Source of the DNA: Paralichthys olivaceus
Taxonomy: Eukaryota; Chordata; Actinopteri; Pleuronectiformes; Paralichthyidae
Reading direction: 5' to 3'
Assembly (NCBI RefSeq): GCF_024713975.1
Contig: NC_091095.1
Span: 2,144,001 to 2,208,000, forward strand
Length of the DNA stretch: 64,000 nt
Below are positions 12,809 through 25,205 of this stretch, piece after piece. Numbering within the stretch: the first letter of the stretch is position 1; each line of letters starts with the position of its first letter. Both the position numbers and the translations under genes were made by a program. The notes beneath the pieces are model-generated. The model ran no database searches, had not been told where the DNA came from, and was given only the letters and a program-made list of their open reading frames with translations.

Positions 12809-14455
12809 TAAGAACTACCTGCATACAAAACATATTGCACATCAACCAACCAGAATGATCCTTAAAAAAAAAACATACTGGATGTCACAACCCTCAGTAG
12901 TCCAAATTGTCTTGTGTCTCCAAAATAACCCCTCTGCAACATGTTGTGTCAAGAAAAAGAAGAGCTTCTCTTATTTTTTTTCTTTTGTTTTTTTTAAATA
13001 CTGTACACTTTTTAAATAAATAAACCAAATAAATCTCCTTCCTAAATAGAACAGTCATTACAAGTTTCCAACCAGTTGGTCTGTGGAAGAATCCTGAAAA
13101 TGACTTCGTCGTCACATTGGCTTGGTTTTCCAGAAACATCTCAACACCAGGCTCGTCTGGTTCTCGCTGCTGCAACAGGACTTCTGTTTCAGTGGGCATG
13201 GAAGAGGGGAAATCTCAAAGGATAAAACAATGTGCTTTGAATCTGTTCATCTCAAACAGTATAATTTCATATTTGATGAAAACGCAGATGTTAAACAATG
13301 AGATGTTTCCAGGAAACCAAGCACCGAGGCTACATCTCTGTCCAGCACGAAACAGTAACAGGTGACTTTCCAGACTCGACTACAATCAACTTTTTTTTAA
13401 ACAAAGAAAAAGGTTAAGTTTCAGTGCAAAGAAAACAACTCCTCCATTGTTTCTCTTTTCCAGACACTCTGTAGTAACATCTCTTCTATGACCAAAGTGG
13501 TTGCATATTGAAAAACAAAGCAGCTAATGTCAAACTCAGATAACTGGACTCATTTGCCCCACAAACATTAAGAATAGACACATCTGAATTAAAAAAGATA
13601 TGCCTCTGAAATCCTATCAGGGTCTCAGTGTTGGCCTGCACCTGCCGACAGTGCCAGTACATGAAGCACAAAGGAGACAGCTGCTCTGGTTCCGCTGGGA
13701 ACAGGTGGAGGCGACCGAGTGACACGGAAATGAGCGAGCGGATCTCAGATGGTGTGCAGAGCCAGGCAACGACATGTTGAATCTACTCTCAAGGCACAAC
13801 AGCTGATCACATGTATGTCAGACATACTTGGGGTTTCTGACAAACGAGTGTGCACCGCGGCGCTGCTCACGCAGAACGCCGGAGTCACAAACAACTTTTC
13901 ATCAAAACATCCTGAAGAAGGGTGTGGAAGCTTCTCTCTGCATCTGCCTGTTAAAAGGCATATATATATCTTATTCTAAAACCCTGCTATGATGTTGTTT
14001 ATACCGATAAAAACACAACTGCTCAAGTCATACCACAGTAATGGGTTCGAATGGAATCCCTGTCTGCGTTTTTTTTTTTTACAAATACTGCATTCAGTCC
14101 GACCTCCCCCTGAGCTCTCAATGAAGAGTGGACCGAGAGGTACAGTTGAATAGAGATGTATGTACGTCTGAGTGTGTTTGACTATCTTTGGCAAGCTCAT
14201 ACAGGAAGAACTATTGTAAAAAAAATGTAGTAAAGTGGATAGTTGGAACAGAACACATGTAAAATGGGGTTTAGGGTTAGACCTCTAAAACTTGCACAGT
14301 GAAACAGGTTTCAAATATTCGTAACGTAAAAAAAAAAAAAAAAGAACAGTGCTTTTTGTATTTAGACGAGGGCTGCTCCGAGAGACAGTGAGATTAAATT
14401 CAGCGCAGCCAAACATGTTCAAATATTTGAAACCATTTCCTTTGATGCTGTCTGA
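12809..14455 (-). other. fxr1: fxr1 3' untranslated region
   Basis: Between the fxr1 stop codon and the distal AATAAA there is no coding frame of interest. The DNA is AT-rich with poly-A and poly-T runs (near 14,071 and 14,329), as expected of a long regulated 3' UTR. It contains one perfect miR-25/92-family 8-mer target (12,833-12,840). The extent is inferred from the signal, not from transcript data. Confidence 0.55.
12833..12840 (-). promoter_or_regulatory. miR-25/32/92/363/367 seed match in fxr1 3' UTR
   Basis: The mRNA strand reads GTGCAATA, an 8-mer match (seed plus A) to the miR-25/92 family. Regulation of FXR1 by this microRNA family has been described in mammals. The site lies very near the 3' end of the message, about 25 bases before the AATAAA, a position favourable for microRNA action. 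Function here is inferred. Confidence 0.45.
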
Positions 14456-17400
14456 CTAGGAGAGTCCGTTAACAACGGGCTGTGGGTTTGAGTCCTCGTA
14501 GGACACTTTGGCAGGCCTCTCACTGGGAGACCTGGGAGCTTTGCTGCTGCTGCCGCCGCCGCCCTCGCCGACAGCAGCGGCGTTGCTGTCGTTGGAGCCA
14601 TTGGTGGTTGCCGGGGGAGACGGGGGGCTGTGCTCAGCGATGGTTTCCACCTGAGCCTGGAGAGACGCGGCACAGACAAGTCGTGAATGTTTTCAGGCAA
14701 AAGAATCAGAGGGGCCACGCACACGCTGTGTAAACCCCAACCTGGCAATGCTAAATATTTAATATTGTAATGATGACATGATCATGAATTATGTGTTGTT
14801 CTATATAAGCTTTAGGTCGTGTCTATAGTCCAATAATTGTATTTATATGTCTTTGTATGACGTCATTTTCTTCTAATAAAGGTTAACTGGGGTCTACCAA
14901 CAATCATTTTATCACTTTGGTTCGAGTACTAACCACATCCTTGTTTTTCTTGGGGTCGCTGGACGTCGTCTGTCTGCTCTGAGACTCAGCCCTGGATATG
15001 TAGTCAGCCACAGTCACTAAACAAGACGAGAGGAAAGAAAATCAACGGTCAAATAAGACAGAGGCCGAGATGCTGCGTCGGCTGCTCAGCTCTAAACAAA
15101 TCTGCCCCATGTTTGGAACTTCCTCACGATGAGGACGACGGCACATCTCGCTCTCCCTGTAGAGAAGCTGAACACAAACAATGGCGGCAGTGCAAGGTGA
15201 GGGAATATTAACACCTGTGCGATCACCGTGAGAAGAAGCAGGCATGGTTGTCAGTTTTCAGAAAGTTACACAAGTTGAGCGACACAGAGCAAAAGTCTGT
15301 GAGGAGCGAACATTATAAAAACAGTCACGGCTGATGTTTGCGTAAATGACGACACAAAAACAAGTTGTGGCCGAGTTATTAGTGAATGAGGCCAAAATAA
15401 CACACGGGAGATGCATGTTTACTCTCCGATGCTAAATTTAGGAGGAAATGCTGTTACAGAAGAAGTTTTAGTTTAGTAAGTTGGAGACACACAAACAAAC
15501 ACGAGACCTGGGGTACAACTTTTTCAAGAAGCCATTCAGAGCAAGGACCAGGGGTGAGCACACTGGAAGTCGTCATGGTTACCTGGCTGCCTCTCCTCAG
15601 GCAGGCGGATGCGGCGACGTCGACTACGGTTGCGACGCTGAGATTTAGCTTCCGGGTCATCTACGGGTTGTTGTCATCACAAAGACAGCGATTTGAATTG
15701 GGGCTTAAAACTTTACATTACACTGCACTGACTGATTCCACACTTTAACTGAAACTCTGACAGCAACAGTCAGATCCAAGAATAAACATTTAGACAACTA
15801 GGACAAATCACGTTTATTACTATTATAGATCACGTGACTTCCATACCTATTCCATTTTCACTCATTGAGGCGTTGTCCGACTCGCTCATGCCGTCCATCA
15901 GTGTGGCGTCCTCGTCGGTTCTGCGTCGCCGAGACCTTCTGCGGCGGTTTGTGGGCAAGTTTGACTCGCTGGCATCGGTATCGGCTGTGTGGTCGGTCTC
16001 AGTGTTTGTCTCCAGGACTCCGTAGGCATTGTTATCCTCGTGGCCCTGGGGTCCTGCTGCAGAGTCACAGGGAACATCACAAACAAGTTAACGTAAAAGT
16101 GTTGGTTACTCAGTGCTTCGTATTGTTTACTCAGCCTTCCTGTGGCAACAGATCCGTGTGCACTACGTTTGGTGTGAAAAGTGTATGATGGTATATTTTA
16201 CCATAACTGTTGCTGTATCCTCTTCCTCCTCTTCCTCTTCCTCCACGGCCTCTGCCGGGTCCCGGCCTCCGACGACCATCTCTCTGTGGCCGCTGACCTC
16301 TCTCCCTGTCCCTGGAAGTCAGTTAGTTAGCCAATCAACATCTCACACTAATCACTGCCACATAATCAACAGCTTCATAACACAAGATTGTCAGGCTGAC
16401 AAAACTTCCTTTAATTGGACATGAACATGTTTGTGCATCTTTGGGTTCAATGGTTTGAAAACATTCACCTGTCCTGGTCCTCCCCAGCCAGGGACCAGTC
16501 ACTGAGTTCCTCCTTGCGCTCTGAATCGGTCTCAGAGGCGTTGGACTGCTCTGAGTTGGTACCTGAACGAGGAGACAGAGAGATCGCCACAAAAGAGATG
16601 TTAGGACAGATGCAGACATACTGGAGGACTTTGTTTTTATTAAAATATATATAATTTGTGCACAGACTATTTTAAAACAGTACCTGGACGCATATAAGCT
16701 GATTTTAAAGGGGCCTACCATATCCAGTGCTGTAGCTGTGGCCTCTGCGTCCACGGCCACGACTGTTGTAGGAGCGTCCGGCATGTAAGGAGGACGAGGA
16801 GGCATTGGAGCTGCCCTCTCCTCTGTCCCCTCTCTCTCCTCTGTCCCCCCTCTCTCCTCTGTCCCCCCTCTCTCCTCTCTCCCTGTCAGTGGGTCGGTAA
16901 CCCTGGGTGATCTGACGCAACTGCTCGTCAATCTGCATCCTCTCCAGACGAAGCTGCTCAACCTCCTGGGGGAAAAAGAAATGAGTGAAAAGATTCAAAT
17001 AAAGTGAAAGAGACGGGGGGAAAAAAGAGACAGAAGACTATAATAAGATTATAATAATTTATCACTTTCAGATAATCAGATCTCTTAGAAAGGGTTATCA
17101 CTGGATACACATGCAGTCATACACACATCTATATCACATCCAGTGTGCATGCTGTTGCTTATTCTGAATCTTGCTAGGCTGGTTCCCTGTGTAAAATCCA
17201 GATTCAGCCTCAGCTCTTCCTCGAGTCGCTGGCCCTCGGTAAGAAGCTCCACTATGTCCTACACACAAGTGCAAACAAACACACTGACGTGGCACAGACC
17301 ATGCACATGCATAAACAGAGCAACATATATACACACAGAAAAATACACACCACAGAGCAACAAGGCGATCATTGATTCTTTTTTAGTGTGATTAACAATA

Positions 17401-20400
17401 AATGTTGAATTTAGTGTATTTTAACAGAGGTGCTGTTTTTTATTCATACAAGTTAGAGTGAGGTTTGTGGTTTTCATCTCTTCTTCATCAGCAGAGACGC
17501 ACAAACAAAACATTTGACAAATCTTTAAATGTTATATTCCTGCACAGCACAAAGTCAAATGTTTTTTAAAGATTTAAGCACGGGTTACGAGGCGGTGCTG
17601 CTGACAGCCAGATAAATGTGAGTTTGGTTGTTTGTGTGTAGATTATTCCAACATGCATCAATTCATGCTTTTGATGAATGAAACACTGGTAAGCATTAGA
17701 GAGGGTTGCAGAAAATCGAAGCTGTGACATCGAATAAAAAAAGAATTGGTAAAAACAATATAAATAAACATGCTTCACAAACACACATGCAGACTGTACT
17801 TACATTGAGGTAAGAGATGTGGTACTCCAGCAAGACCTGAACATTGCCAATACTCTCCTTAGTACCAACAAAGGTGAAGGGGACCATTCCCTGTGTCGAC
17901 AAAACACACAAAAACAACGCACTGTTAGTATGGGAATGAGTGAACATCATTTGTGTAGTAGTATGAAACCTGTGGTTTTTTGTGAACATGCTGCTGTAGC
18001 AGACTTACTTCCTGTCGGGGCTGCTTGTTGTCATTGTCTCCTTCTATCCTCACCCTCACCACACCAGACTTGTCCACAATCTCCTGGATGACTTTGCCGT
18101 TCTTACCGATCACTTTGCCTGGAGACAACAGCGTAAAAGGACGAGAGCATGAGATGCAGTTGTAAGTTAAAAAAAGAGCAGATTGACCAACAAACTGAAA
18201 GCACGAAACTAATTTTTGTAAATATAGAGTTAATAATCATGGTATCTGAATAATAATAAAAAGTTACAGATGAAAAAAAATCAACTTAATATGCACAGTA
18301 CCTAAAACACAGTTATAATGTGCTGAACAAAATAAAAATTAAGAATCAAAGTCAAACGGGAAACAATTAAAAGCAGTTTGAAAATCACACATTAGACATT
18401 ATTAGGGCAGAAATATACAAATATAAATAGATGGAAACATTTTAAAATGATCAAATAATATTCAGTAAGATCAGACCCAGGATAAAAAACACTTAGTAAA
18501 AGGTTTTTTCAAAGTTGGAGACATACACCTATAAAAATGCACAGCACACAGAGCGTCTAATTTCCAGCTGCTGGTCAACAGAAATGTTCTGGATTTCCAT
18601 TCTCAAGCAGGAAATGTGCAGGTCCACATACCAACGAAGTTCCTTGGCACCTGGACAGAATCCTCCAGAAACTCCAGGAAGCCCCTGGCCTTCTTCACCG
18701 CCTCCGCATTCTAGAAGAAAACACAGTAATGGTATTCATTATACATTCAACTAAAACACGGGCAAAGTCAGGAGGAGACATATTTATATTCCACGTATGA
18801 TTGTTTCAGTGCATACACAAGTTCAAATGTTCATTCACTCCTTTCCTCCCAAGCTTCAAGCACCACTCCGTCAGGCATCCACCCTACCTCCCCATAAATC
18901 CTGAAAGTGCCAGTCTCCTCATCCAGTTCGATGGCAGTGACACCCGGAACTTTCCGAGCTTGCTGGATGTTGCTGCCGTGGCTGCCGATGGCCAGACCCA
19001 TCAGATCCATTCTCACGACGAACTCCTCCTGGAAGGACGACACCAGCTGCCTGGAGCTCTGAACAAAAAAAGAGAAAATGCATGTCACAGTTTGATTTGT
19101 TGTCAAAACACGTTGTAATCATTTGAAATATGTCACAGGACTGTTCCGAGCAACACTAGCTGTACTGACATAGAACACAAATGAACGTGGTACATGATCA
19201 TATGACAACTGGGTACTAAGCTGGTTTCCATGGTTACTCACTGACCTCCAGGTGTTTTGTAGCTTCCTGGTTGCGTGACATCAGAAGCAGCTTGGTCCTG
19301 AGACTGCGCAGGTGCATGTCACTCAGCAAAGACACACGCTTCACTGTTGTCTCATTGGTGGACTAGACACACACACAAAATAAAAGAATGAATTATTGAC
19401 ATACATGGAGCTGCTTCTCTGTTGATGACGACGAAGAAGAAATGCACAGGAGAGTCATCCAGTGCACAAACATACTGACGACAGGATTAAGGCACAACAG
19501 TTACCACAATCACTAGTTGGCTGGTCTCTGGGCAGTAAGAGATGCGACAGGCTCCCACGGCTTTCTTGAAGTCCTTATGGGCGTTCTCTATCTGGCACCT
19601 GTGATACAAGATCAATTAAATACTTTTAAAAGGTCCAATCAAAAGTATAAATACTATGTGAATCATGAAACACACAAGCTTTGTCCACCACCCCTGTCGT
19701 GTTGTACATACGCTTCTTGTAGGTCCTGAGAAACCGGGACTGAGCACTTGTAAAAGGAGTTCTTGGTGATGGCCTTGTTGGTGTTGACGGGACGCACACG
19801 CTCAAAGGTCACAATCTCGTTGTAGGTGGCATCGAATGCTGCGTACTCAATCACATAGAACTGAAAGCACAGAGCGGTTCAGAGTGTAAAACCACATCTA
19901 CTGACATCAAGTGTGTGTGAAATGAATTTTACTACATTGATTATATCACAATAATACAATAATTAATAACAGTGTTAACAATGAATAACACTCACGTCTC
20001 CCTTCATCATGCACACTTTGGCCAGCCACCAACCACAGGGCTCCTGATCATTTGCTCTGGAGAGGATCTGCCAGGAGATGAAGACAGAGTAAGACCACCA
20101 ACGGAGACAGACGAGAAAGGAAAATCAAAATAAAGAGAAAGACCACATGTGTTAACTCCTCACCTCCACCTCCTCGCCCTCTCCAATCTCCTTCTTGGCG
20201 TCGGTGGGTGGGGGCAACCTGACATCACTGAAGGGCACCTGGCGTTCTGGCTGCCAACTGAAAATAAAAGTAGTTTCCAGCCTTGTTAAAACACGGTGCT
20301 CGCTTCATTTGTCATAAATATCTTGAACCTGACATGATTAATGACTTCAGCTGGAATACGACTCACTTGTTCTCAAAGGCAATGGTGAGAGAATCATCGT

Positions 20401-21883
20401 GGATATCTTTGACAAGGCCCTGCAAGACAGACAGACACAAAGCTGTGAGAACATCTGACACAACTGAAGAGCAACTTATTAGAGTTCAACTGAGGAACAC
20501 GGAGGAAAATACTGTGATTCCTGAAGAAACCTTGTGAAAGACATAAATGATTTACTGGGAGGTGCAGAGCTTCAAGGTGAGTGAAAATCTGAAACACGAC
20601 TGTTCTATTTTACCGATTATATATAAATATTATATCATAATGTGGCTTTTAGAAGTTTGACGATCAGTCAGTTGACAGAAAAATAATCAGCAACTCCTCT
20701 GATGGTTGATCAACTGGAATATTTGCTTGGAAACTTACTTAAACATTCACTTTCCAGTTTATCTCTAGTTTCCTTACAAAAAACCACTAATAACCACTTG
20801 TTCTGTGCATGTAATTGTTGTTTCAGATGAAATATATCAATGCTTTGAGTCTAACAAACAAAATTCGACTCCCATCTAATTTGCTAAAGAGGTGGAATAT
20901 TTATTTACAGATAGCTGGAAGCCTGAGCAAATAAACTAAAATAATCTGCATGACTCCACACCCTGGGGCACAGGGGAATTTCTTTGGGTATTCTGGGTGT
21001 GCTATGCTGGTATAAGCCATGTGTTACATGCCAAAAGTGTCTAGTATTTGTAATTTAAGGGCACGCTAAGTGCCAAAGCACGCGGCACAAAGGAAGCCGA
21101 GTACATTCCTTTCTTCTGTGTTTTACACGTTATCCATTCACTTTATGCGACGAAATACAGCAATTTTAACAATGTCCTCCGAAGTCTGGAGCCCAGACAT
21201 CATGTTATGTTAAGTCTTTAATATTCTAAGTTTAGCTAAAGCCCACCTGTGTCCTACTGACAAGCTGCACGGGTGTCAAAACACAATTTGTACTGGATGT
21301 TATGTTCTCCCTTCTCATTAAGTCAAGTTAGGTTTGTTTATATGCTACGTTAAACACAATAGGAGATGAGGTATTTAAGAAAATGACTGAGACTTTGAAC
21401 TGGTTAGACTATGATCCGTGACCCTGTTTTCAAGGTTTACGTCATCACAAGGTTGAGATTCACTTGTCACTTCCTTCCTTACTGCACGTCGCCGTAAATA
21501 TGGGAGTGAGACATCGAATTCCACAGATCAGTTACACAAAAACGTCACAAATCATGAAAAAAGGTATCAGAGGGTTTGATGCTGACGGGTGAGTGTTAAA
21601 TGAAAACAGATTCCAACAGAGGAACTAGAGGAGAACAATGTGGAAGTTGAACTACAGCTTTAAAACTCAGGACCAAGTGACTCACGAGGCCTGAACTGAG
21701 AGGAGGAGAGGAGGAAGGAAGGAAGGAAGGAAGGAAGGAGGAATCAGGGTGGCGAAGGTGATGAGAGGGAGATAGGAGATAGAGGAGAAGAGACTTTACA
21801 CAGCAAGTCTAGAAATAGTCTGTGGTGTCGGTGACCCCCTCCACTGACATGGCAGCCGGTCAGGATTGACAAGGAACAGCTGG

Positions 21884-21933
<50 letters not shown>

Positions 21934-22575
21934 ATAGCTCGGGCATGATGAGGTGTCAGATAATAGACGCAGACGAGGTGTTTTCACAAGAAATCTCTGT
22001 CATGGCCACAAACAAAGCTTCGTAAACATCCCCACACTGTCAAAGAGCCGCTATACGTTCGAATCCCGGGCAGCTACACGACCCGAACACCCGAATAAAC
22101 CATCGCTCGGCTCCCATGTAGCTTCACGTCTTGACGTCAACTAGCAAAGATGGCTAACTTTTATTTAGCTCCAGGAAGCTAACGCAAAAACATCGGGCGC
22201 AGTTAGCAACAGCTCGAACCTCCACGAGTTTCATGTTCGTCGAACACGAGGTCGTGTTAGTTCACACACACAGACACACACACAAACACACACAGACAGA
22301 CACAGACACACACACTGAGTGTTTGATAAAAGTCTCTGGGTCCAGAACTGCTCACCGACGCTAGCTTAGCAAGCTAACTCCGGCTAGCAATGCTGGTACA
22401 AGCTAACGACGGGGTTCCGGAGCGGGTCGGAACACGCCGCTGGAGTCCGAGACCCTCGGGCTGGTGTCCCGCACCGTGCGGCGGGCTGTCCGCGGCGACA
22501 GCGCGCGGCCGAGCCGGTATTTACCTTGTAATAAGCCCCGTTGGAGCCGCGGACCTCCACCGCCAGTTCCTCCAT
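14456..22575 (-). CDS. fxr1: FXR1, fragile X-related RNA-binding protein
   Basis: Cytoplasmic mRNA-binding translational regulator of the FMR1/FXR family, important in muscle and neurons. There are 18 coding exons: 22,575-22,525; 20,419-20,367; 20,257-20,164; 20,067-19,996; 19,860-19,712; 19,598-19,505; 19,362-19,246; 19,058-18,888; 18,710-18,632; 18,118-18,009; 17,890-17,804; 16,965-16,719; 16,562-16,469; 16,311-16,202; 16,056-15,847; 15,660-15,583; 15,016-14,934; 14,656-14,456. They sum to 2,100 bases (699 aa), with all phases matching. Tandem Tudor (Agenet) domains span about 4-50 and 63-120. KH1 carries GSHG at 235-238 and KH2 carries GKNG at 298-301. A Leu-rich export-type helix starts at about 360 ([16 protein letters not shown]). 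An RG-rich box lies near 480-505 and Arg clusters near 550 and 590. The end VVNGLS resembles FXR1. Start MEELAVEV is the family start; an upstream in-frame Met is three codons away. FXR1 rather than FMR1 or FXR2 is supported by synteny and by the C-terminus. Confidence 0.96.
15583..15660 (-). other. fxr1: fxr1 muscle-type cassette exon
   Basis: This 78-base exon is a multiple of three and is flanked by phase-1 junctions on both sides. It codes for [18 protein letters not shown] and following residues, matching the Arg-rich exon that mammalian FXR1 includes in striated-muscle isoforms. Skipping it joins the exons on either side in frame. Tissue use in this species is inferred from the family. 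Confidence 0.7.
21714..21740. repeat. (GGAA)n tract in fxr1 intron 1
   Basis: Short tandem GGAA/GAAG run inside an A/G-rich stretch. Such tracts are potential ETS-factor binding arrays, but no function is shown. Confidence 0.7.
21886..21929. repeat. (AC)n microsatellite in fxr1 intron 1
   Basis: Dinucleotide run of about 22 units within the large first intron. Confidence 0.9.
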
Positions 22576-22660
22576 ATTGGACACGCAAAGGATGTTGGGA
22601 CGACAGGTGCTGCTGGGAGCATCAGGGGCTGAAGTCAGGGCAGGTGAGAGGTGACACGTG
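22390..22660 (-). promoter_or_regulatory. fxr1: fxr1 promoter and CpG-rich first exon region
   Basis: CpG density rises sharply around the first coding exon and the start of intron 1 (many gcg and cgc words at 22,430-22,520), typical of a CpG-island promoter. The 5' UTR extends upstream of 22,575, but its start cannot be fixed. No TATA box is seen. Confidence 0.45.
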
Positions 22661-23080
22661 TCAGTGTTGGTTCCAGGATGAAATCAAAAACCAGCACTGT
22701 CAAATAACATGTCGTTACTTACATGAGACACACATCCGACTCAATGAGGCTCATGGAGGAGCTAACCTCAAAGCAGGGGCGGAGCGGAGCTGACCCCAAC
22801 ATGGACAGGACCCTGAAAACCCCCCAGACATTTGATTATCATTAGTGTTCTGATGTGTTTTCTTGTTGCACCTCGGTCGTCCAAGTTGTTTTAAATGTTC
22901 TATATGAATAAAGCTGACGTGTGACACTAATACATTTTCAGCTGTCACTTCGGCAGCGGTGTGACGGTAAAATCCCGGTGTGGTGCGTTACCTCAGTTTT
23001 GAGGTCACAACAGAAACAAGGAACAGAAACCAGAAAACCGTTTTGTTTCATTTCTCTTTCATGGGCGACAGTAACTCATG

Positions 23081-23230
23081 ACGGGCAGCAGCAGCTCAGT
23101 CCATAGAGATCTGGCTCAGGGACCAGAGAGTGGTCGGTTCAAGTCCAGCATGGACTGAAAGTATGGAAGGTGGACCGGTAGCTGGAGAGGTGCCAGTCCA
23201 CCTCCTGGGAACTGCTGAGGTCAATAAGCT
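23081..23230 (+). mobile_element. tRNA-derived SINE
   Basis: The head resembles a tRNA gene with pol III promoter boxes: an A-box-like agctcagtccatagagat near 23,092 and a B-box ggttcaagtcc near 23,136. The body (gtatggaaggtggaccggtagctggagaggt) is shared with the minus-strand element at about 60,100-60,215, so this is one dispersed family. No target-site duplication was resolved. Confidence 0.7.
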
Positions 23231-24199
23231 ATGTCTTCTTCTTCTCTTTATTTAACTTTGGTTAACTGAACACACTGTGGTTGTGTCTTTGTGTTAAGGT
23301 GCAGCATGTAGAAAATGAACAGAACTCAAACCGTACTGTGATTGTATTCAGATTAGCAGCTTTCAGCTTTAGAAAAGTACCTGCACTTGTACTGTACTTA
23401 ACATCAGCAGCTTTCAGCTTGTTTTTTAGAAACATGAGATATGTTCATGAAGCGGCAGCATGTAGAGAACCAGCTGGTGAACTGTGCTGTAGTATTAATA
23501 TTAACTCTAGGACTGTGACATTTATTGTATTTTCATGTTTTTCGTCTCCTGCTGGGGAGAACACTCCGGAACAGCCAGGCAGCGCTTTGCTAACATGGCA
23601 ACATGAGAATATTTGTGCTCGGTGGTATTTCACCGTGCAAGGGGCTTGGACCCCAGTGAGGTGGAGACCCTGTATAAGGTTACCTCTTCATTCACCAGCT
23701 GCAAAGTAGGTCTGATTCCCACCTCAGGCGTGAGGAGCTCGCCAAACTGGGCCGTGGCTGAATTCTTGACAGGAGGAGACGTTGTTGATTCTCCTGTTGG
23801 TGACAAGTCCTCTGTTGTCTCTGTGGCTTCATTCTGCACATTTAAATGACAAAAACAATAAAATATATGTATAATTTAATATTTCAAATGATGAAAAGCA
23901 ATTATGACTTTTTTTTTTTTTTTACAATTAAAATAAGTTCATTACCTGGTATGTGGTGGTCAGAATGTCTGAGGAGAGATGTTTTCACAGAAAGCCTTCT
24001 CCACACGAAGCCGTGCATTTATGAAGGAAGTCCCGATGAGCAGATTCAGGGTATCTGTCCTTCAGGCGCCCTCTGACGGCAGCGTTCTCTTCTTTTCTTC
24101 CTCATTTTCTTCCATTGACGTTAGAAGCATGGTTTTCAGAGGCAGGGCCATTGAAACTGTTTTGTTGCATATCAGTGCTGTGATAGTCTTTAGATGTTT

Positions 24200-24490
24200 A
24201 AAGGGATAGTTCGCTGAAAAATGAAAATTCACTCATTATTACTACTGCACCACTATGACGGAGGGGTGGGTGAAGTGATTGAGTCTACAAAATATTTCTG
24301 GAGTCTAAGAAGTAAACTTTGTAGCAGCTGAATCCGATAAAATTGAAGTAAATAGTGACCGTAATAAAAAAAAAACACAACATGCCTCCACACTGTGATG
24401 TCATCCATGTGTCCACAAGTCCCGACATTCATATTCAATTTGAAACGGTGTCATTTGACTTCTAGAAACGGTCTCGTGGAAAAAAGCTTG
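24200..24490 (+). repeat. teleost interspersed repeat (aaagggatagttc family)
   Basis: Starts with aaagggatagttcgctgaaaa and continues through 'actcattattactactgcaccactatgac' and 'gaagtaaatagtgaccg', phrases I recognise from a repeat dispersed through many teleost genomes. The class is not certain. It creates the meaningless frame at 24,395-24,940. Confidence 0.6.
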
Positions 24491-25029
24491 GAAAATACCT
24501 TTAATTTGAATAATGTTATAGCAAAATTATATATTTTTTTTATTGACATGTACTTTGGATCTGGACAAACTGACGATGAAGTCAAATCTTCAATTCTGAG
24601 TAAAGGCAAACTAATTCCAACAAAAAAAGAAAAGTCTTCTGAAGTTCACATGTGCTGTAGTTTGATTCCCGAAAAACACAACACAGCTCATCACAGTATC
24701 ACATCTTTAAAACTTAACTGGAAGTATACTGTCACATCTGGTGCACAGATGCTGATGGTTTGTGATTCCAACATCATGTGTTCGTCCTCTGATCGTCAGA
24801 AGCTCCTGCACAGCTGGAGACTGGTGCTTGTCAGAAACTGTTTGTTTAGAAAATCATATTCTTCAGTACGATTGCTCTGCAGCTGCTCAGGTTCTGTCGA
24901 TGGATCCTGGTCAGAGCTCACTGGGTGTATCTGTCAGTGAAGCTCATCTTTTACAAACAGCCACTGTGACACCTAGTGGCCAACAGTTTCCCTCCTGGGG
25001 ACTGTTCTCAGAGGAAATCAGAATCATGG

Positions 25030-25205
25030 TATTTGTAGATGGTTTGTATTTATACGGAGCTTTTCGAGTCTTAATGACTCAAAGTACTTTACGATACACA
25101 CACACACACACACACAGTCAGGAGCAGTTTGGGATTCAGTATCTTGCCGACAACTCTCTGGTGAAGGGACGACCCGCTTTACCTCCTGAGCCACAACCAC
25201 ACCAT
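25030..25205 (-). mobile_element. SINE-like repeat with internal (CA)n
   Basis: On the minus strand it has a tRNA-like head (gtggctcaggaggtaaagcgggtcgtc). The plus strand shows the typical 'tatttatacggagcttttcgagtcttaatgactcaaagtactttacga' end of a common fish SINE, with a (CA)n tract at about 25,098-25,117. Confidence 0.6.

Noticed and set aside
24395-24940. Frame of 181 codons in the fxr1-ttc14 gap
   Set aside because: It overlaps a recognisable interspersed repeat, has no domain resemblance and no splice support.
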